Assembly: GCA_964460035.1 (NCBI GenBank)
Contig: CAYWPG010000034.1
Location: 1 to 44,125, forward strand
Direction of reading: 5' to 3'
DNA: 44,125 nucleotides
Source of the DNA: CAYWPG01 sp964460035
GTDB taxonomy: Bacteria > Pseudomonadota > Gammaproteobacteria > Nitrococcales > AK92
Of the stretch, positions 35,368 to 43,318 are shown piece after piece. Numbering within the stretch: the first letter of the stretch is position 1; every line of letters begins with the position of its first letter. The notes under the pieces were generated by a model, which saw nothing but the letters and a program-made list of their open reading frames with translations, was not told where the DNA came from and made no database searches. A program made the translations under genes and the position numbers.

Positions 35368-35673
35368 ATGGAGCGTGCAATGTCTTTTCTGTCTCAGCCC
35401 GATGTATTGCTAAGCCTGCTGGCACTGACGGCGTGGTGCTATGTGTGGAGCCGCGGCCATATAGAGCGCGCCAGACAGCCCAGGTGGCTGCGAGCGGACG
35501 GGATGCTTTTCAGCGGCGCGCTGCTCTCGAATCTGGCGCTCATCGCAACCGGCGAGCCGGTATTCAAGGCTTTCGTAATCGTGTTGCTGACCCTCGGCGG
35601 GGTTAGCCTCATTGGCCGTCTGGCGGTGGCAAGGGCATATCTGAATGCCAGCCCTGAGCGGCGCGGGTGGTAG
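35368..35673 (+). CDS. small membrane protein of unknown function
   Basis: This is a protein of about 101 aa that I do not recognise. Three hydrophobic segments are visible (about residues 10-24, 46-60 and 63-84), separated by basic residues (WSRGHIERARQPRW), so a three-helix inner membrane protein is likely. Starts at 35368 (MERAMSF) or 35380 (MSFLS) are possible; neither has a strong ribosome binding site. It stands alone, 138 nt after the DeoR gene and convergent with the GFA-like gene. Confidence 0.6.
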   Translation: MERAMSFLSQPDVLLSLLALTAWCYVWSRGHIERARQPRWLRADGMLFSGALLSNLALIATGEPVFKAFVIVLLTLGGVSLIGRLAVARAYLNASPERRGW

Positions 35674-35823
35674 CGAGCGCGTCCGGAAACGACAAAGCCG
35701 CGGCCGCCGAATTCATCCGCGCGCAGGCCTCCCAGACTTGGGCGTGAACTTCGCCTGGTTGTTCCCCACTGGCCCTGCTGATGGCATCGCAGTTATCCTC
35801 CGAGCCCTCGGCAAAGGGAACAG

Positions 35824-35847
35824 CCGCTGGCCAGCTGGCGCCAGCGG
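35824..35847 (-). terminator. hairpin downstream of the GFA-like gene
   Basis: A perfect 8-bp stem, CCGCTGGC/GCCAGCGG with an 8-nt loop, lies 57 nt past the GFA-like stop on the minus strand. The following minus-strand sequence (GCTGTTCCCTTTGCC) has some T residues but no continuous tract. It could also serve the convergent small membrane protein gene. Confidence 0.4.
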
Positions 35848-35904
35848 CGGATAACTCTGGGCCCGGCCAGGCATTAAGACGCGATCTTCAGCGCGTTCGT
35901 CCAG

Positions 35905-36315
35905 TCAAACGTCTTGCCCGATTTCTTCTCGCAGCGGACTGCCGTCGGCGGTGCCGATCTCCGCGGCATCGTGCCCGGTCCATGAATGGTGGCTGGCGGG
36001 GAAGCGCTCGGGTTCTTTGAGCGAGCAGGTTGTGACATCGATTTGCGACTGCAGGTCGATGCGTTGATGCGTGAGCGGTGTTCCGCATGAGGAGCAGAAG
36101 GTTCGGATCACCGAGGCGGAAGAGCGAAACTCGGCCGGGCTGCCGCGAACGAAGCGGAAACGGTCGGACGGGAACGTGACCCAGGGGACAAGAGGGGCCG
36201 CCGACGCCTTGCGGCATGTTCGGCAATGACACACCACCGAGTCCATGGGCAGCGCCGCCGCCTGGTAGGCAACCGCGCCGCAAAGACAGGCTCCTTCAAT
36301 CGCGATTGTGCTCAT
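35905..36315 (-). CDS. GFA (CENP-V-like) family zinc protein
   Basis: This is a 136-aa protein of the glutathione-dependent formaldehyde-activating enzyme (GFA/CENP-V) family, a small zinc-binding beta fold. The zinc-binding Cys pattern is complete: Cys10 and Cys12 in GACLCGAVAY, Cys29, Cys31 and Cys34 in CHCRTCRKASAA, and Cys74 and Cys77 in TFCSSCGTPL. The ATG at 36315 has AGAGG 9 nt upstream; an in-frame ATG at 36324 lies almost on top of it. The biochemical role of most family members is unknown, and no formaldehyde pathway gene is adjacent. Confidence 0.85.
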   Translation of the reverse strand: MSTIAIEGACLCGAVAYQAAALPMDSVVCHCRTCRKASAAPLVPWVTFPSDRFRFVRGSPAEFRSSASVIRTFCSSCGTPLTHQRIDLQSQIDVTTCSLKEPERFPASHHSWTGHDAAEIGTADGSPLREEIGQDV

Positions 36316-36655
36316 GGCAACCATCCTCTGGTAGTTATTGAGCGCCCATGTGGAAAGGCCGCGATGCAAGGCATGAAGACCGCCCCCCGCCAATCCTGCG
36401 CAAGGGTACGGTCAACCGGTTTGCGAAAGCCCCGGCCTGGCGAAGGCAGGTTATGGCGCTGCCCTGGCCGGTCGTCCTACCCCCGTGGCTGTGGTTGGAC
36501 TACGCTCTATCTCACGGGGGGCATTGTAAAGTTTAGTGCATAGGCAGGACGCCGCGATCATCCGGGGAGGGGGCGGGCGCGGCCGTCTTTGGTTAACGCA
36601 TAGCGTGCCTGCCGATTATTCGGGCACGTGCGTCAACTCATGGAAGAGGGCAACA
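36316..36655. other. divergent intergenic stretch with no recognised gene
   Basis: This 340-nt gap lies between the GFA-like gene (-) and the HAD hydrolase (+). It contains short open frames (for example 36348-36536, plus strand) with no recognisable domain or ribosome binding site. No clear promoter, tRNA or repeat is visible. A GAAGAGGG ribosome binding site for the downstream gene lies at 36643-36650. Confidence 0.4.
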
Positions 36656-37360
36656 ATGATTCTCCTCGATCTGGAAGACACCCTCATCGATCATAGCGGT
36701 GCTGAGGAAGCCGCTGTGCATGCCTTTGGGGAGCGGTTCGGCGATGCCATCCCGCGTTACGATGCAGCGGGGTTCCTTGTGCTGTGGCGCGTGGTCGCCG
36801 CCAAGCATATGGCTGCTTTCCTGAGCCGGGATATCTCCTACCAGGAGCAGCGGCGCCGGCGCATGCGGGATATTTTCGGCGACCCTGGCCTTGCGGATGC
36901 GGTTTGCGACGAGCGCTTCGGCTGGTACCTCGCGCATTACGAGCACTCACTGCGGGTGTTCGACGATGTGGTGCCGTTTCTCGATCACCATAGCGACCGC
37001 AAGATCGCCGTGTTGTCCAACGGCTCGCAACGGCACCAGGAGCTAATCCTGGACTACCTTGGGATTCGCCCCAGGCTCGCATTCGTGCTGACCGCCGAAC
37101 AGGCCGGGTGCGCCAAGCCTGACCCGCGCATCTTCCGCCTGGCATGCGAACGCTTGGGCGCGCCGCCGGCTCAGGTCGCTTACATCGGCGATGATCTTTA
37201 CCAGGATGGTATTGCTGCTAAGGCGGCAGGCCTGCGGGGCGTTTGGCTGAACCGCCATGGCCGCAGCCAGCCGCATCCCTGTGAGAGCATCGCCTCGCTG
37301 GAGCAATTCGAGGCGCAGCGCCGGCCTGCTTCGGTAAGGAGGAAAGCGATGGCCAGCTGA
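36656..37360 (+). CDS. HAD family hydrolase with Glu at the general acid position
   Basis: This 234-aa protein has the class I HAD architecture of phosphoglycolate-phosphatase/haloacid dehalogenase-like proteins. Motif I is LLDLEDTLIDHS: Asp5 is the nucleophile, but the residue two positions later, normally Asp, is Glu7. Motif II is AVLSNGSQRHQ (about residue 120), the motif III Lys lies in GCAKPDPRIF, and motif IV is VAYIGDDLYQDGIAAKAAG. GAAGAGGG precedes the ATG; the frame is open 40 codons upstream but that part is not protein-like. It probably acts on a small phosphorylated molecule, although the Asp-to-Glu change may affect activity. Confidence 0.85.
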   Translation: MILLDLEDTLIDHSGAEEAAVHAFGERFGDAIPRYDAAGFLVLWRVVAAKHMAAFLSRDISYQEQRRRRMRDIFGDPGLADAVCDERFGWYLAHYEHSLRVFDDVVPFLDHHSDRKIAVLSNGSQRHQELILDYLGIRPRLAFVLTAEQAGCAKPDPRIFRLACERLGAPPAQVAYIGDDLYQDGIAAKAAGLRGVWLNRHGRSQPHPCESIASLEQFEAQRRPASVRRKAMAS

Positions 37361-37593
37361 GCGGCTCGTACGTTCCCTCCAGGGCAATCCGAATACTTAT
37401 TCGACAAGAGCGTTTCGCAGTGGCGATGCGCGTTTGACGGCCCGGCGCTGCCGCACGCGTCAGGAGTTCTTGATGCGCCGCTAGCGCTCGCCGCGGCGGC
37501 GCGTTAAGCTCGTTTCTGCTCACTCGTTTTCCCCGCGACTCGTTTGGTCTCACTGCCCTACAGGCTTTCCAGACTGGCCAACGGAGGGATCTC

Positions 37594-38775
37594 ATGAGCA
37601 AGGATGCCCGTGACCCGCGCCTGGTTCCCAGGCAAGACATCGCTTTTGCGCTTACCGGCCTAGGAGGCTCCAACGCCTTCGGGGCGGGATTTCTTCAGGC
37701 AGCACTCGACTGCCGGATCGAGCCGAAGATCGTTACCTGCACGTCGGGGATGATCTACTGGACCTGGCGCTATCTGGAAGCGCTGCGTACTCCCGAGGCT
37801 GCGCGCAGTGGCGTTCTGCGACGCGAGGTGGAGGAGCTGATACGCAGGGCGGAGCCTTTCCCCAAGGCCGCCGACTTGATGAACTCGTTTTGGATGATGA
37901 GCGTAGGCGTGCCCGGCGTATTCCGATGGGCGCGTCCAGAGCAGATCAGGCGATTTTTCTTCACGCCGCTGTTCGGTTTCGGGGTCGAGTTTCCCAAGAA
38001 CCTGCTGGATGTACTCATGCCGGCGCAGGTGCTGGTTCCAACGCGGGCCAAAGCCGTGCTCGCCGCGATGGCGGAAGCGTTCAACGATAGCGAAATCGGT
38101 ATTTGCTTCAACTCGCTGATGGCTGGTGCCGGTACGGAATACTTGCACGTCAACCGCCCGGCGCACGATATGCTGCAACGCGAACAGGAACGTAAGGCGA
38201 GGTCCGGCGTCGCCGAAGAGCCGCAACGAGTCAGGGATGCGGCGAAGTGGCGCTCCTTGCCTACTACGGTGGAGGCGCAGATCGATGTCAGCGCCATCGA
38301 GGACGCGATGTGGCTGACGCTATACGGCCCGCATGGCAGCAATGGTCTGACCAACCGTATCGACGGGGCTTATCTTAGAAGCATCATCCTCAGCGAGCTC
38401 ACCATGGTCGACACCGTCCTCATGCCTCGCCCCGTTTCCATTCAGCGCAGCAATTTCCCATCGAACTACTTCGAGGCGCAGGACTTTCAGACCGAGCTGT
38501 GGTGGAACGCCAGTTATGCCCCTCAGGTCTCGGCCATAAACTTCGTCAATCGCCTAGTCGACCAAGGACTGCTGCCCACCGCAAGTTTTCGCCATATCGA
38601 TCTGATTCCAGTGGAGATCGATGTGGATCGCGGCTACTTCACGTATTTTCGGGAAGATCTGGAGACCTTCGACCGCGGCTATAACGAAACCTATGCCACC
38701 TTCGAGAAGGCGGGGCTGCTCGACGGCGCACTGGCGGCTCCCGAGACTGCCAGCGCAGCTATGCGCCGCTCTTGA
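37594..38775 (+). CDS. patatin-like phospholipase-family protein
   Basis: This 393-aa protein looks like a divergent patatin-like acyl hydrolase. The oxyanion-hole glycine stretch GLGGSNAFGAGFLQAAL is at residues 22-38, the putative nucleophile Ser51 lies in VTCTSGMIYW, and Asp257 in RIDGAYLRS corresponds to the catalytic DG(A/G). The nucleophile elbow is degenerate: the usual G-x-S-x-G reads T-C-T-S-G-M. No signal peptide is evident. GGAGGG precedes the ATG by about 6 nt. It stands alone and is convergent with the radical SAM gene. Confidence 0.7.
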   Translation: MSKDARDPRLVPRQDIAFALTGLGGSNAFGAGFLQAALDCRIEPKIVTCTSGMIYWTWRYLEALRTPEAARSGVLRREVEELIRRAEPFPKAADLMNSFWMMSVGVPGVFRWARPEQIRRFFFTPLFGFGVEFPKNLLDVLMPAQVLVPTRAKAVLAAMAEAFNDSEIGICFNSLMAGAGTEYLHVNRPAHDMLQREQERKARSGVAEEPQRVRDAAKWRSLPTTVEAQIDVSAIEDAMWLTLYGPHGSNGLTNRIDGAYLRSIILSELTMVDTVLMPRPVSIQRSNFPSNYFEAQDFQTELWWNASYAPQVSAINFVNRLVDQGLLPTASFRHIDLIPVEIDVDRGYFTYFREDLETFDRGYNETYATFEKAGLLDGALAAPETASAAMRRS

Positions 38776-38801
38776 GGGGCGGGGTTGGCGGCAGAGCTGG
38801 C

Positions 38802-38832
38802 CGCATGCGAGGCCGCGGCCGCCTCGCATGCG
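38802..38832. terminator. 12-bp perfect hairpin between convergent genes
   Basis: CGCATGCGAGGC and GCCTCGCATGCG form a perfect 12-bp stem with a 7-nt loop, exactly between the stops of the patatin-like (+) and radical SAM (-) genes. It is the longest perfect stem I found and probably ends transcripts in both directions, although no T tract follows. Confidence 0.55.
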
Positions 38833-38840
38833 CGGTTCTG

Positions 38841-39731
38841 TCAAAGCGCTCGCATCCACTCGGGCCTCAGGCCCGCCTTTTCCGGGGTTTCGATGGCGGT
38901 GCGCACCTGGGCCAGCAGCCGCGGCTTGTCCGCGCCCAACACGCCTTTCAGCACCAGGTAATTGGACGCGTGATCGCTGCGGAAGATCGTTTCGCGCAGC
39001 TCAAGCTCGCTCAAGAATCGCTCTATCTCTTCGAACAGCCCTCGTTGATCCAGCGGCTCGAAGTCGGGGAACTGCGCTTTGAAGCGGTCCATCCCCTGCG
39101 GAAAGCTGACGACCAGTGTGGATAAGTACTCCGGTTGGGTGGCATTGATCAGACGCGCCGAGTTGAGCGCGTGCTGTTCGCTCAGACTGCGCCCGCCCAG
39201 GCCGTTGAGAATCATCACCGAACGCTTGAGCCCGGCTTCGCCGGCCTTGAGCAGGGCTTCCTTGGTGGATTCGTGGGTCTCGCTTTTGTTGACGCGCCGC
39301 AGAACTTCGTCGTCGCCCGATTCGGCGCCGACGTAGAGCATGGCCAAGCCCATTTCGCGCAGCATGCGCAGATCTTCCACGGACTTGCGTTTCAGGTTGC
39401 GCGGCAAGCAATAAGACGTGACGCGCTCCACCGTAGGCATGTGCTCGCGAATGGCTTCCAGGATGCGCATCAAACGTTTGGTAGGCAGCACCATCGCATC
39501 GCCATCGGCTAGGAACACCCGCCGCGGGCTCAGCAATTCGCCGCAGCGGCGAATTTCCTCCAACACCTCGTCCTCATCGCGGGCGCGAAACTTCTTCTGC
39601 GGCGCGGTGTACATCTCGCAGAAGGTGCACTTGTTCCACGAACAGCCGTTGGTGACCGGCAGAATCAGCGAGCGGGCCTCGCTAGGCGGACGGAAAACCG
39701 GTTCGATGTAGTTGATTGGGAACACATGCAT
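38841..39731 (-). CDS. radical SAM protein with CX4CX2C motif
   Basis: This 296-aa protein is a radical SAM enzyme of unknown reaction. The cluster motif is GCSWNKCTFCEMY with Cys30, Cys35 and Cys38, a CX4CX2C spacing rather than the usual CX3CX2C. FLADGDAMVLPTKRLMRIL (about 73-91) follows, then LYVGAESGDDEVLRRVNKSE (about 131-150), typical of Elp3/HemN-like radical SAM proteins. No B12-binding domain or second Cys cluster is seen. It is 117 nt downstream of def on the same strand. The substrate cannot be predicted. Confidence 0.88.
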   Translation of the reverse strand: MHVFPINYIEPVFRPPSEARSLILPVTNGCSWNKCTFCEMYTAPQKKFRARDEDEVLEEIRRCGELLSPRRVFLADGDAMVLPTKRLMRILEAIREHMPTVERVTSYCLPRNLKRKSVEDLRMLREMGLAMLYVGAESGDDEVLRRVNKSETHESTKEALLKAGEAGLKRSVMILNGLGGRSLSEQHALNSARLINATQPEYLSTLVVSFPQGMDRFKAQFPDFEPLDQRGLFEEIERFLSELELRETIFRSDHASNYLVLKGVLGADKPRLLAQVRTAIETPEKAGLRPEWMRAL

Positions 39732-39848
39732 CGGGTTGGATCACTCAGGAAGAAAATACACAGTCAACAGCTTGCGACACTCGGCAGCCCCGCCCAGGGT
39801 GGTTGCTGCCGCAACTGCGATTGAGCGTAGCCTGGGGCGTGCGCTGCC

Positions 39849-40355
39849 TCAACCCGAGCGTTCGGAGCGCTGCTTGGCCTTGCGGTAGCGGGCGAGCAGA
39901 CGGTTGCGGCGCAGTTCGCTCAGGTGATCGATGTAGAGCCGGCCATCGATGTGGTCGCACTCGTGTTGTACGCAGGCCGCCTCCAGTCCGTGTGCCTCGA
40001 ACTCGTAAGGCTTGCCGTCCAGGTCCAGCGCTCGCACCCGCACACGGTCGACCCGCGTGCGGGTGATTTCGCGCTCTCCCGGTACCGAGAGGCAGCCTTC
40101 GTTGAGCTCCATTGGCTCGCCTAATGGTTCGTATTCGGGATTGATCAGCACGCGCTCGGGATTGTCCTCCACCTGCATAACCGCCAGGCGCAGGTGCACG
40201 CCGATCTGCACCGCCGCAAGGCCAATGCCTTGCGCATCGCGCATGGTTTCGAACATATCGGCGACCAGCTCTCGCAGTTCGCTGTCGAATTTTTCCACCG
40301 GCTTGGACGGCTTGCGCAGCCGCGGGTCGGGGTAATGAACGATAGGTCTTATCAT
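39849..40355 (-). CDS. def: peptide deformylase
   Basis: Peptide deformylase removes the N-formyl group from nascent proteins. The product is 168 aa from the ATG at 40355. All three family motifs are present: GIGLAAVQ (43-50), EGCLSVPG with the metal-binding Cys88, and HECDHIDG with metal ligands His131 and His135 and catalytic Glu132. The frame is open 43 codons further upstream, but the start MIRPIVHYPDPRL matches the family. It is not next to fmt, the usual neighbour, so it may be a second deformylase gene in this genome. Confidence 0.94.
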   Translation of the reverse strand: MIRPIVHYPDPRLRKPSKPVEKFDSELRELVADMFETMRDAQGIGLAAVQIGVHLRLAVMQVEDNPERVLINPEYEPLGEPMELNEGCLSVPGEREITRTRVDRVRVRALDLDGKPYEFEAHGLEAACVQHECDHIDGRLYIDHLSELRRNRLLARYRKAKQRSERSG

Positions 40356-40662
40356 GCTGAGGGTCCTGTCTCTCCAAGACGTGCTCCGTAAGAGCATGAT
40401 GCCTTTGCTGGCCGGCGACAACGCGCCGAGCGCGACGGGCGGCTCGCTCGCGCTTTTCGATGCCCGTCGGGGCACGCCTCTCAAGTCGTAAATGTAGATT
40501 GCGTCGGCTTATTGTTCGAGCCTCCTGGGTCCGCTGGGGCCTTTGGGGGCGATGAAGAAGAGCGTGCCTTGGCGTTATGCGGTCGCGTAGAAGGGGCTGG
40601 TGCGCGGCCCGCTGCAGGCGTGTTGTGCGCAGCGGTGTCGGCGCGAGCTGTCTGTTGGGCAG
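40356..40662. other. intergenic stretch with no recognised gene
   Basis: This 307-nt gap is upstream of def on the minus strand. It contains no convincing gene on either strand, no RNA gene and no clear repeat. The open frame reaching into def from the upstream side has no family similarity. It probably holds the def promoter, which I could not locate with confidence. Confidence 0.35.
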
Positions 40663-40983
40663 TTACGGTTTAGGCCATGCGAACATCTCGCCCGCATTGG
40701 CGGGGGCCTGGCTGAAGATCGCTTCGCCGGTTTCCAGGTTGATGTATCGGTTGATGATTTTCACCGGCCCGGTGGGGCCGTTGAAGCTCCATGGCGAGCG
40801 TGCAAACAGCTGCTCGGGAGATGGCTTCTCGCCGGCCTGGGCCTCAGAGTTATCTTCTGCTTCGGCTTCGAGCAGCGCGCGCAACAGCTTCTGCTCTACC
40901 GGCGTGAGGATGAAGCGACCGATAAGCAAGTCATCGCTCAAAGGCACAAACTTGAACTCGTGTTCGCGGTACTTCAGGAGCAT
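40663..40983 (-). CDS. hypothetical protein with conserved-looking helical core
   Basis: This is a 106-aa protein I do not recognise. From the ATG at 40983, which has AAGGAA about 5 nt upstream, it begins MLLKYREHEFKFVPLSDDLL. A likely helix VEQKLLRALLEAEAED is followed by an Asp/Glu/Pro-rich linker and then SFNGPTGPVKIINRYINLETGEAIF, which looks like a small beta domain. An in-frame ATG at 41004 is possible but worse placed. It has no membrane segment or signal peptide. The codon pattern and good ribosome binding site suggest a real gene. Confidence 0.55.
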   Translation of the reverse strand: MLLKYREHEFKFVPLSDDLLIGRFILTPVEQKLLRALLEAEAEDNSEAQAGEKPSPEQLFARSPWSFNGPTGPVKIINRYINLETGEAIFSQAPANAGEMFAWPKP

Positions 40984-41201
40984 ACCGGTTCCTTCTTGAC
41001 GCATCACGTTGAAGGTTCACTGCGGCGTTTTGCGCAGTCGTCTACAGCAGCCTGGTCGGTTGGCAGATCAAGTGAAGAGCCAGCTGGGCGACTGGCTTTC
41101 ACGCCCGTGCGACTGGTCGAGATAGGTCGTTAGCGGTGCCGAGTCTTCTAAGAGTAGCATCGACTAATTTAACTGCCACAGTGGGCTTCGGGCGTGAGTT
41201 G

Positions 41202-41227
41202 GCGGACAGCGCAGGCACGCTGTCCGC
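41202..41227 (-). terminator. hairpin downstream of yghU
   Basis: A perfect 10-bp stem, GCGGACAGCG/CGCTGTCCGC with a 6-nt loop, lies about 40 nt past the yghU stop on the minus strand. A smaller CCCCC-ATCA-GGGGG hairpin (about 41246-41259) lies between it and the gene. No T tract follows. Confidence 0.45.
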
Positions 41228-41267
41228 TTCAAGAAGGGAAGGCTCCCCCTGATGGGGGCTCCGCAGC

Positions 41268-42146
41268 TTACTTCTGCTGCTCCGGATTCAACTTATCTTG
41301 GGTTTTGGTTTCGAAGTCGCTGGCGTCATGGCGCTCGTGCAGCTGCTCTGCCGGGTCTCCCCAGGTGCGGTTTACCATGCGGCCGCGCTGCACTGCCGGG
41401 CGTTTGGCGATCTCTTCGGTCCAGCGGAGCACATTGCGGTAGGTATGGGCCTCAAGAAACTCCGCCGCCGAGTAGACTTGGTTGGTTACGAGCCCCCCGT
41501 ACCAAGGCCAGATCGCCATGTCGGCAATAGTGTACTCGTCGCCGGCCACGTAGCGGTGCTCCGCCAGGCGCCGATCGAGCACGTCCAGCTGCCGCTTTAC
41601 TTCCATAGTGTAGCGGTTGATCGGGTACTCGTACTTTTCGGGCGCGTATGCGTAGAAGTGTCCGAATCCGCCTCCCAGCAGCGGCGCGCTGCCCATCTGC
41701 CAGAACAGCCAGGATAGGCATTCCGTACGGCCGGCGGTGTCGCTGGGGATGAAGGCCTTAAATTTGTCGGCCAGATAGAGCAGGATCGAGCCCGACTCGA
41801 AGATGCGGATGGGCGGGTCCACGCTGTGGTCGACCATGGCCGGGATCTTGGAGTTGGGGTTGATCGCTACGAAGCCGGTACTGAACTGATCCCCTTCCAT
41901 GATGCGGATCAGGTGCGCGTCGTACTCCGCGCCCTTATGGCCCAGCTCCAACAGCTCTTCGAGCATGATGGTGACCTTCACGCCGTTGGGGGTGGCCAAG
42001 GAGTACAGCTGCAGCGGGTGCTTGCCCACCGGCAGTTCTTTTTCGTGAGTGGGCCCGGCGATGGGGCGGTTGATGTTGGCGAATCTCCCGCCGCCGCCGG
42101 GTTCCCACTTCCAAACGCGTGGCGGTGTATAGCTGCTGTTTCCCAT
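41268..42146 (-). CDS. yghU: YghU-type glutathione S-transferase / disulfide reductase
   Basis: This is a 292-aa Nu-class glutathione transferase-like protein close to E. coli YghU, which has disulfide-bond reductase activity with two bound glutathiones. YTPPRVWKWEPGGGGRFANINRPIAGPTHEKELPVG is the characteristic N-terminal extension (residues 6-41). The thioredoxin-like domain follows (LQLYSLATPNGVKVTIMLEEL), with NPNSKIPAMVDH and FESGSILLYLADK forming the glutathione site, and a helical C-terminal domain. GGAGG precedes the ATG at 42146; the frame is open far upstream but that part is low complexity. The gene is alone. Confidence 0.94.
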   Translation of the reverse strand: MGNSSYTPPRVWKWEPGGGGRFANINRPIAGPTHEKELPVGKHPLQLYSLATPNGVKVTIMLEELLELGHKGAEYDAHLIRIMEGDQFSTGFVAINPNSKIPAMVDHSVDPPIRIFESGSILLYLADKFKAFIPSDTAGRTECLSWLFWQMGSAPLLGGGFGHFYAYAPEKYEYPINRYTMEVKRQLDVLDRRLAEHRYVAGDEYTIADMAIWPWYGGLVTNQVYSAAEFLEAHTYRNVLRWTEEIAKRPAVQRGRMVNRTWGDPAEQLHERHDASDFETKTQDKLNPEQQK

Positions 42147-42355
42147 GATCGCCTCCTGTGTAGGCAGTTCAGTGCGCTTACCAAGAGGCATTGTACTACC
42201 TGGCAGGCCATCCCCGTTGGCGGCGCGGCCGGCTTGTCCTGCCGCCCCTGGAATGTCCTGTTCCGCGGCGTCACTGCCATTCGGGTAGCGCGGGACGTGC
42301 CTGCGTGGGGAACCGCCTCTTGCGGCAGAGTGTCCGCCGGAGACGGCTGATGGCT

Positions 42356-43318
42356 TCAGGGACGCACGGCGTACTCCTTGAGCGAGCGGGCAAGATTCGG
42401 CGTGAAAACCGCGCTGAAGAATGGCGGCGGCAGGTCGCGCAACAACGCGCTGCATTTCGAATGGCTAATAGGGGAAGGATAAAGTAGCGCTAGCCTGGGG
42501 TCATAGAACTTGTCCACAGGAATAGGCTTGTCCAGAGGCGGATGGATTACGGATTCTGCCACAAAGCTTACGCGTTGCTCTTCGTAAATTTCCATGTGGC
42601 TTAGAAGAGGTTCGAAATCGCGGGCGGAAACGGCTAGTTTGTGACCTCTCTTTCTCGGGGGAGAGGCTTCATTGATCTTCTCTATGACGGCTGCGAGACG
42701 CGGAGATGCCGGGAGCCCGGTATCTATGAGGGATTGATGCCAAATCGGGGGCAGTTTTTCGCTAAGCCACACTCGGACAGCGCAAAAGTATAGGTGCCGC
42801 GCCTTGCCCAAAGGAATCATGAACACGCCGTAGTCGAGATGTTCTTCTTCTAGCGTAAAGGTCACCGTCTGATTGTGATCGGTATGCTCTTCCGATGTGG
42901 GGTTCGGCTCCAATAGGGTGACCTGAAAAGTCAGATCTTCAGGGGCGGCCGGGGCGCTCAGGACTTTGGATAGCAGGGCGGCCAGCTGTTCGCGGGTAAA
43001 CTCGTCCAGCCGAGGCCTGAAGTACAGATCCAGGGCGCCGCTCTTGGTTTCCCTTACGTGGAAAAGAGTCGAAGGCTGGCCAGTCGATGCCAGCGCCAGC
43101 AGTTTGTGGATGTCCGCGGATACCGAATCGAAATCTGCGCTGAGCACAAGCGCTAGGTCTGGATCCTTCATAAACATCCCGCGGGAGGTCGTCAACTGGT
43201 CGTCGGCGGCGTGACCCTCCAAGGAGTCTACCCTCTCGCAGCCGCTGGTCGATAAGCCAAGGAGCAAAAGCAACGGGATTGTGCGCAGGCACTTGGCGAG
43301 AAAACGGTTTTCTTTCAT
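42356..43318 (-). CDS. putative lipoprotein of unknown function
   Basis: This is a 320-aa protein with a lipoprotein signal peptide: basic KENRFLAKCLR, the hydrophobic IPLLLLLGLS, and a lipobox ending TSGC at about residue 27, so the mature protein would be acylated at that Cys. The rest is soluble, with LSADFDSVSADIHKLLALAS, then LDLYFRPRLDEF and a long segment rich in Glu/Thr, but no recognised domain. The start MKENRF at 43318 is chosen because it gives a normal signal peptide; the open frame upstream is polar. Codon use looks less GC-rich than its neighbours and an AT-rich stretch precedes it, which may indicate transfer. Confidence 0.65.
   Translation of the reverse strand: MKENRFLAKCLRTIPLLLLLGLSTSGCERVDSLEGHAADDQLTTSRGMFMKDPDLALVLSADFDSVSADIHKLLALASTGQPSTLFHVRETKSGALDLYFRPRLDEFTREQLAALLSKVLSAPAAPEDLTFQVTLLEPNPTSEEHTDHNQTVTFTLEEEHLDYGVFMIPLGKARHLYFCAVRVWLSEKLPPIWHQSLIDTGLPASPRLAAVIEKINEASPPRKRGHKLAVSARDFEPLLSHMEIYEEQRVSFVAESVIHPPLDKPIPVDKFYDPRLALLYPSPISHSKCSALLRDLPPPFFSAVFTPNLARSLKEYAVRP

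Noticed and set aside
36348..36536. 62-codon open frame upstream of the HAD hydrolase
   Set aside because: No ribosome binding site, no recognisable family and no coherent domain pattern; treated as non-coding.
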